A program made the translations under genes and the position numbers. This document shows positions 60,988 through 64,000 of a DNA stretch of 64,000 nucleotides, piece by piece. The notes below the pieces were generated by a model, which saw only the letters and a list, made by a program, of their open reading frames with translations, had not been told where the DNA came from and did no database searches. Where the stretch lies: assembly GCA_963810485.1 (NCBI GenBank), contig CAWENQ010000004.1, positions 1,008,365 to 1,072,364 on the forward strand. The letters are read 5' to 3'. This DNA is from DATKFM01 sp963810485. GTDB lineage: Bacteria > Pseudomonadota > Alphaproteobacteria > Dongiales > Dongiaceae. How positions within the stretch are numbered: the stretch's first letter is position 1; every line of letters begins with the position of its first letter.

Positions 60988-61236
60988 TCATATCAAGGGA
61001 CAGACCGGCGCCAGAGGCAGCGTAGCTGCGGCCTTCAAGGCGCCAGCGTCGTCTCCTCGGTCGAAAGCCGTACGCGCGACTTTTGTGACCATCTTGTCAC
61101 TGGGGGATAAACCCGAGAACCAACTCTTGAGAGCGTCGCGGTACTCGGGCAGGAAGAATCCATCCGCAGACGGCCATTCATGATAGAGCGCTGCATGTAG
61201 CTTATGCGCGGTATCGCTGGATAGCTCATTTGCCAT
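60988..61236 (-). CDS. 82-residue APVCPL-tail protein, copy 2
   Basis: MANELSSDTAHKLHAALYHE to ATLPLAPVCPLI. Same length as copy 1, no gaps, roughly half identical. Predicted helical, soluble, one cysteine near the end. ATG 61236 is chosen because it aligns with copy 1's start; an in-frame extension upstream is unrelated. A palindrome at 61293-61308 lies upstream. Confidence 0.6.
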   Translation of the reverse strand: MANELSSDTAHKLHAALYHEWPSADGFFLPEYRDALKSWFSGLSPSDKMVTKVARTAFDRGDDAGALKAAATLPLAPVCPLI

Positions 61237-61292
61237 GCCATCCTCTGGACTCAGAATTTGCGATAGAGCTAGCGGTGCGCCGGCTGGCAGTC

Positions 61293-61308
61293 TGTCCAAA
61301 AGTGGACA
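61293..61308. promoter_or_regulatory. Palindrome TGTCCA-AAAG-TGGACA
   Basis: Perfect 6-base inverted repeat with a 4-base spacer, 57 bases before APVCPL copy 2. The form suits a dimeric regulator's operator; it could equally be a small hairpin. Confidence 0.35.
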
Positions 61309-61313
61309 TTCGG

Positions 61314-61394
61314 CTAGGACCGCGCCGGCGCCAGCAGCCCGGTCTCGCGGATGCGGCGATAGGCACGGACGACGGCGATCAAGTCGGAGCTCAT
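61314..61394 (-). CDS. Possible 26-residue peptide
   Basis: ATG 61394 reads MSSDLIAVVRAYRRIRETGL, LAPARS and stops. GAAGGAA is about eight bases upstream. It could be a leader peptide of the gene pair that follows or the tail of a lost gene. No homologue recognised. Confidence 0.3.
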   Translation of the reverse strand: MSSDLIAVVRAYRRIRETGLLAPARS

Positions 61395-62184
61395 CGTCGA
61401 TTCCTTCGCCGACATTGCCGGCAGCGATATTCGGCAGGAATTACACAGATCGGCTTGCTAGAATTCTAAAGCATTGATTTTATTGGCGTCCCCACGGGGA
61501 TTGGCACCGGGTTTGCCCCATGAGAGCACCGCCGTCCGTCTGCATCCCCCTTCGTCTGCAACGGGTCGACCAGTCGACGGCGATTGATGCAAATCGCGGC
61601 GATGCTCCAACAAGCGAGAGCGGCGCTCGACCGCAAGAACGCCCAGCAAAAGGTCGTGAGATTTTGGCCGAAGCAATTGCCGCGCCGGTCGAAATGAACG
61701 GCCGCAGAAAACTTAGACTGACAATGCCACATTGTCCGCTTTGGAGCTCGTTGCCGACCTGAGTTAGACACTTTGCCAAGTCCGCAATGTGCCAGAAGCA
61801 GTCATTTCAGGCCTCTGCCTGGATCGACATCTCGATCCAACGCAACTGTTGGGCCCATTGCCCACCGTGAAGATGCCTGGTCTGCAATAGTGTCGGCTGC
61901 ACTGAAATTATGGCGGACGAAGTCCTGAAAGACGCGTGACCAATGCCTCGAGCATCCGGCTGATGGAGCACATTCGCTGCGTCCGCTGCGAGTGGATGGT
62001 TTTCTATTAAACTATTAAGGATCGCGGCAATGCGGTGAGGATGTACTATTTGTATCCCGCCGCGCGACGCGGATGTAACCTGTTCACTTGGGTGCCTCGC
62101 CACGGGGTCGAAAGCTCGGCACGCTAGGCTGGCACTCATACAGTACAAGGCTCGGTCCTCCAGATCTGACCGTAGGTGGCAGCA
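61395..62184. other. Region of 790 bases without a convincing gene
   Basis: Frames of up to 113 codons exist on both strands, but none has a sensible start, composition or motif. GC is lower than in the core. It holds unrelated short repeats (for example TCCGCTTTGGAG near 61737) and probably the promoter of the MASE1 kinase. Confidence 0.5.
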
Positions 62185-63978
62185 ATGGAATCAGGAACGC
62201 ATGGTAGCTACGCGCCCGTCCGTGGTTTGGTCGAGGTTCGGGGCTGCGTCGCTGCAGATCCCGCTTCCAAGACCGGTAAAGGCACTATTCCGCATAGGCC
62301 CAGGCATCGAACGTTGCCGGATCTGAGGTGGCTCCGGCGATATCCGATAGAGTTTCTCGTCGTTGCCGTCGCGTATTTTCTCCTGGCGAAGCTTGGCCTG
62401 ACCCTTGCTTCGATCAATCCTAACGCAAGTCCGATCTGGCCGCCCACTGGATTGGCGCTGGCGGCTATGATCTTGATGGGATATCGGGTTGGACCGGCGA
62501 TCTTTTTCGGTGCGTTGCTCGCCAATGCGACGACCGCGGGCTCGATCTATACCTCATCGGCTATCGCCTTGGGCAACACCCTCGAGTGCCTCGTCGGCGG
62601 TTATCTGATCAACCGCTGGTCAGACGGTCCCCGCACCTTCGACACTCCGTCCGGAGTGGCCCGCTTCGCACTGGTCAGTGTGGCGGCCGCGACGCCGATC
62701 AGTGCGACCGTAGGAGTTGGCAGCCTGAGCATGGCCGGGTATATCGACGCAGCGGATCGGGTGTCAGTGTGGCTGACTTGGTGGCTGGGCGATTTAGCCA
62801 GCGCGCTTGTCATCGCGCCTGTGATCGTCCTATGGGCCACGCGCCATAGCCGATCCTTCGACCGTGGAAACTTGTTGGATACAGGCCTGGTTTACGGCGG
62901 CACAAGCGTAGTGGGCATCGTTGCCTTCAGTCCGCTCGTCGAGCAGACGATGAATAGGGCTCCCTTGGCCTTCCTCGCCGTTCTACCGCTGATGTGGGCG
63001 GCGCTGCGCCGGGCGCAGCGCGATACCTCTACAGTTGCCTTCATTCTTTCCTGTTTCGCAGTGTGGGGCACGCTGTCTGGTGCCGGGCCGTTTATCCGCC
63101 CAGATCTCAACGACTCGTTTCTTTTGCTCGTCGCGTTCATGATCAGCGCGGCCGTGCCAAGCCTCGCATTGAGTGCCGGCGTGAGCGAGCGACGGCGCGC
63201 TGAGGCGGAACTGCGGGTAGCGCGGGACGCGGCCGAGGCGGCGAATGGAATGAAATCGCAGTTCCTCGCCCAAATGAGCCACGAGCTACGCACACCGCTT
63301 AACGCCATCATCGGCTTCGCTGAGATCTTGCAATCCGAGATGTTAGGTCCACTCGGCTCGGTGAAGTACCGCGACTACGCCACCGACATCCACCAGAGCG
63401 GCGCTCATTTGCTCGCAGTCATCAACGACATTCTCGATCTATCAAAAATCGAAGCGGGCCACCAGGCGCTGGACGAGCAGGACTGCGATGTCGCCGAGAT
63501 TGCCGCCGATATGTTGCGCTTGATCGGGGAACGGGCAGAAGCGCGGGGTATCCACATTGAGAAAAAGCTGCGGCCGAATCTGCCGGAGCTGCGGGCCGAT
63601 AGCCGAATGATCCGGCAAATCCTGCTGAACTTGCTCTCGAATTCGGTCAAATTCACCCCGGCTGGTGGCGTCATCAGCCTGTCGGCCGACCTATTGTCGA
63701 CTGGCGGGCTTTGTCTAGTCGTCAAGGACACGGGCATCGGCATTCCTGAGCATCAGCATGCCCGCGTGCTCGAACCGTTCGTCCAGGTGGAAGGCGCATT
63801 CAACCGCCGCCACCCCGGCACTGGCCTCGGCCTGCCGCTATCCAAGGCGTTCGCGGAGCTGCATGGCGGCCGCCTGGAATTGGTCAGCGCGGTCGGGGTC
63901 GGCACGACGGCGACCGTGCTGTTCCCGGCCGATCGCTTGCGGCCGCGCCAGCGCGGCAACTCATCGTCAGACATTTGA
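62185..63978 (+). CDS. MASE1 sensor histidine kinase
   Basis: A 597-residue inner-membrane kinase. After about 50 residues come eight or more membrane segments of a MASE1 domain (FLLAKLGLTLASINPNASPI, WPPTGLALAAMI), residues ~55-320. The kinase core follows: phosphoacceptor His in FLAQMSHELRTPLNAIIGFA, N-box LLNLLSNSVKFTP, G1 DTGIGIPEHQ and G2 GTGLGLPLSKAF. There is no receiver domain and no partner regulator in the window. ATG 62185 (MESGTHGSYA) is used with AGGTGG upstream. Confidence 0.9.
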   Translation: MESGTHGSYAPVRGLVEVRGCVAADPASKTGKGTIPHRPRHRTLPDLRWLRRYPIEFLVVAVAYFLLAKLGLTLASINPNASPIWPPTGLALAAMILMGYRVGPAIFFGALLANATTAGSIYTSSAIALGNTLECLVGGYLINRWSDGPRTFDTPSGVARFALVSVAAATPISATVGVGSLSMAGYIDAADRVSVWLTWWLGDLASALVIAPVIVLWATRHSRSFDRGNLLDTGLVYGGTSVVGIVAFSPLVEQTMNRAPLAFLAVLPLMWAALRRAQRDTSTVAFILSCFAVWGTLSGAGPFIRPDLNDSFLLLVAFMISAAVPSLALSAGVSERRRAEAELRVARDAAEAANGMKSQFLAQMSHELRTPLNAIIGFAEILQSEMLGPLGSVKYRDYATDIHQSGAHLLAVINDILDLSKIEAGHQALDEQDCDVAEIAADMLRLIGERAEARGIHIEKKLRPNLPELRADSRMIRQILLNLLSNSVKFTPAGGVISLSADLLSTGGLCLVVKDTGIGIPEHQHARVLEPFVQVEGAFNRRHPGTGLGLPLSKAFAELHGGRLELVSAVGVGTTATVLFPADRLRPRQRGNSSSDI

Positions 63979-64000
63979 CATGTCCGCTTCGGGTCAAAGG

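Noticed and set aside
61466..62148. Several 80-113 codon frames on both strands
   Set aside because: No ribosome site, motif or homologue-like pattern in any; left as non-coding.
1..64000. tRNA, rRNA, CRISPR arrays, prophage, complete insertion sequences
   Set aside because: Looked for conserved arms, direct-repeat arrays, integrase or transposase motifs and terminal repeats; none found.

Overview
The window is high-GC DNA, densely coded on both strands, from an alphaproteobacterium. Three things point there: the small SRP RNA next to dnaX-ybaB-recR, the pheA-kdsB-cytochrome c arrangement, and above all a complete PhyR-NepR-EcfG general stress response (GSR) locus, a system confined to that class. 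I cannot name the order or genus. No tRNA, rRNA, CRISPR array, integrase or intact transposase was seen.

Layout. 0-5 kb: edge of a peptide ABC transporter (frameshifted binding protein), then recR, ybaB, dnaX and the SRP RNA on the minus strand. 5-8 kb: DUF6134 protein, TerC-type membrane protein, a 43-residue lipoprotein, NudC. 8-15.8 kb: two very large RTX (calcium-binding repeat) proteins, one with a serralysin-type metalloprotease domain. 16-21.9 kb: pheA, kdsB, a two-domain cytochrome c, a HisN-type phosphatase, a small exported protein built of 11-residue repeats, a glutamine amidotransferase and an acetyltransferase. 21.9-27.3 kb: an exported protein of unknown role flanked by MFS sequences, two coupled MFS exporters and a HAD hydrolase. 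27.8-35.4 kb: a Yej-type peptide transporter with two binding proteins. 35.5-45.8 kb: mixed metabolism and envelope genes, including an M17 peptidase, GST, glycosyltransferase, YcbK-like protein, an AAA+ ATPase and a mandelate racemase-like enzyme with a divergent TetR gene.

45.8-58.7 kb is a stress island. phyR is followed by two histidine kinase genes; nepR-ecfG diverges from phyR. Around them lie DUF3309, CsbD, a PRC-barrel protein, superoxide dismutase, MgtC, small lipoproteins, Dps, DUF883, a holin-like protein, entericidin and a 24-residue membrane peptide. I found eleven places matching GGAAC-N18-TT (one with N19), the kind of promoter read by EcfG sigma factors. Nearly all lie just upstream of these small genes, and one is a palindrome that can fire both phyR and nepR-ecfG. 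The simple reading is that stress activates the kinases, PhyR-P captures NepR, and the freed EcfG switches on the neighbouring protection genes.

58.7-62.2 kb is a low-density accessory stretch with gene fragments (SRAP domain, a stop-interrupted coiled-coil gene), two paralogous 82-residue proteins ending in APVCPL, terminators without a matching gene and a possible structured RNA. A MASE1 sensor kinase closes the window.

Seven single-base indels break five otherwise intact genes. Each reading frame is restored exactly by one or two single-base corrections, so assembly error is at least as likely as real decay.
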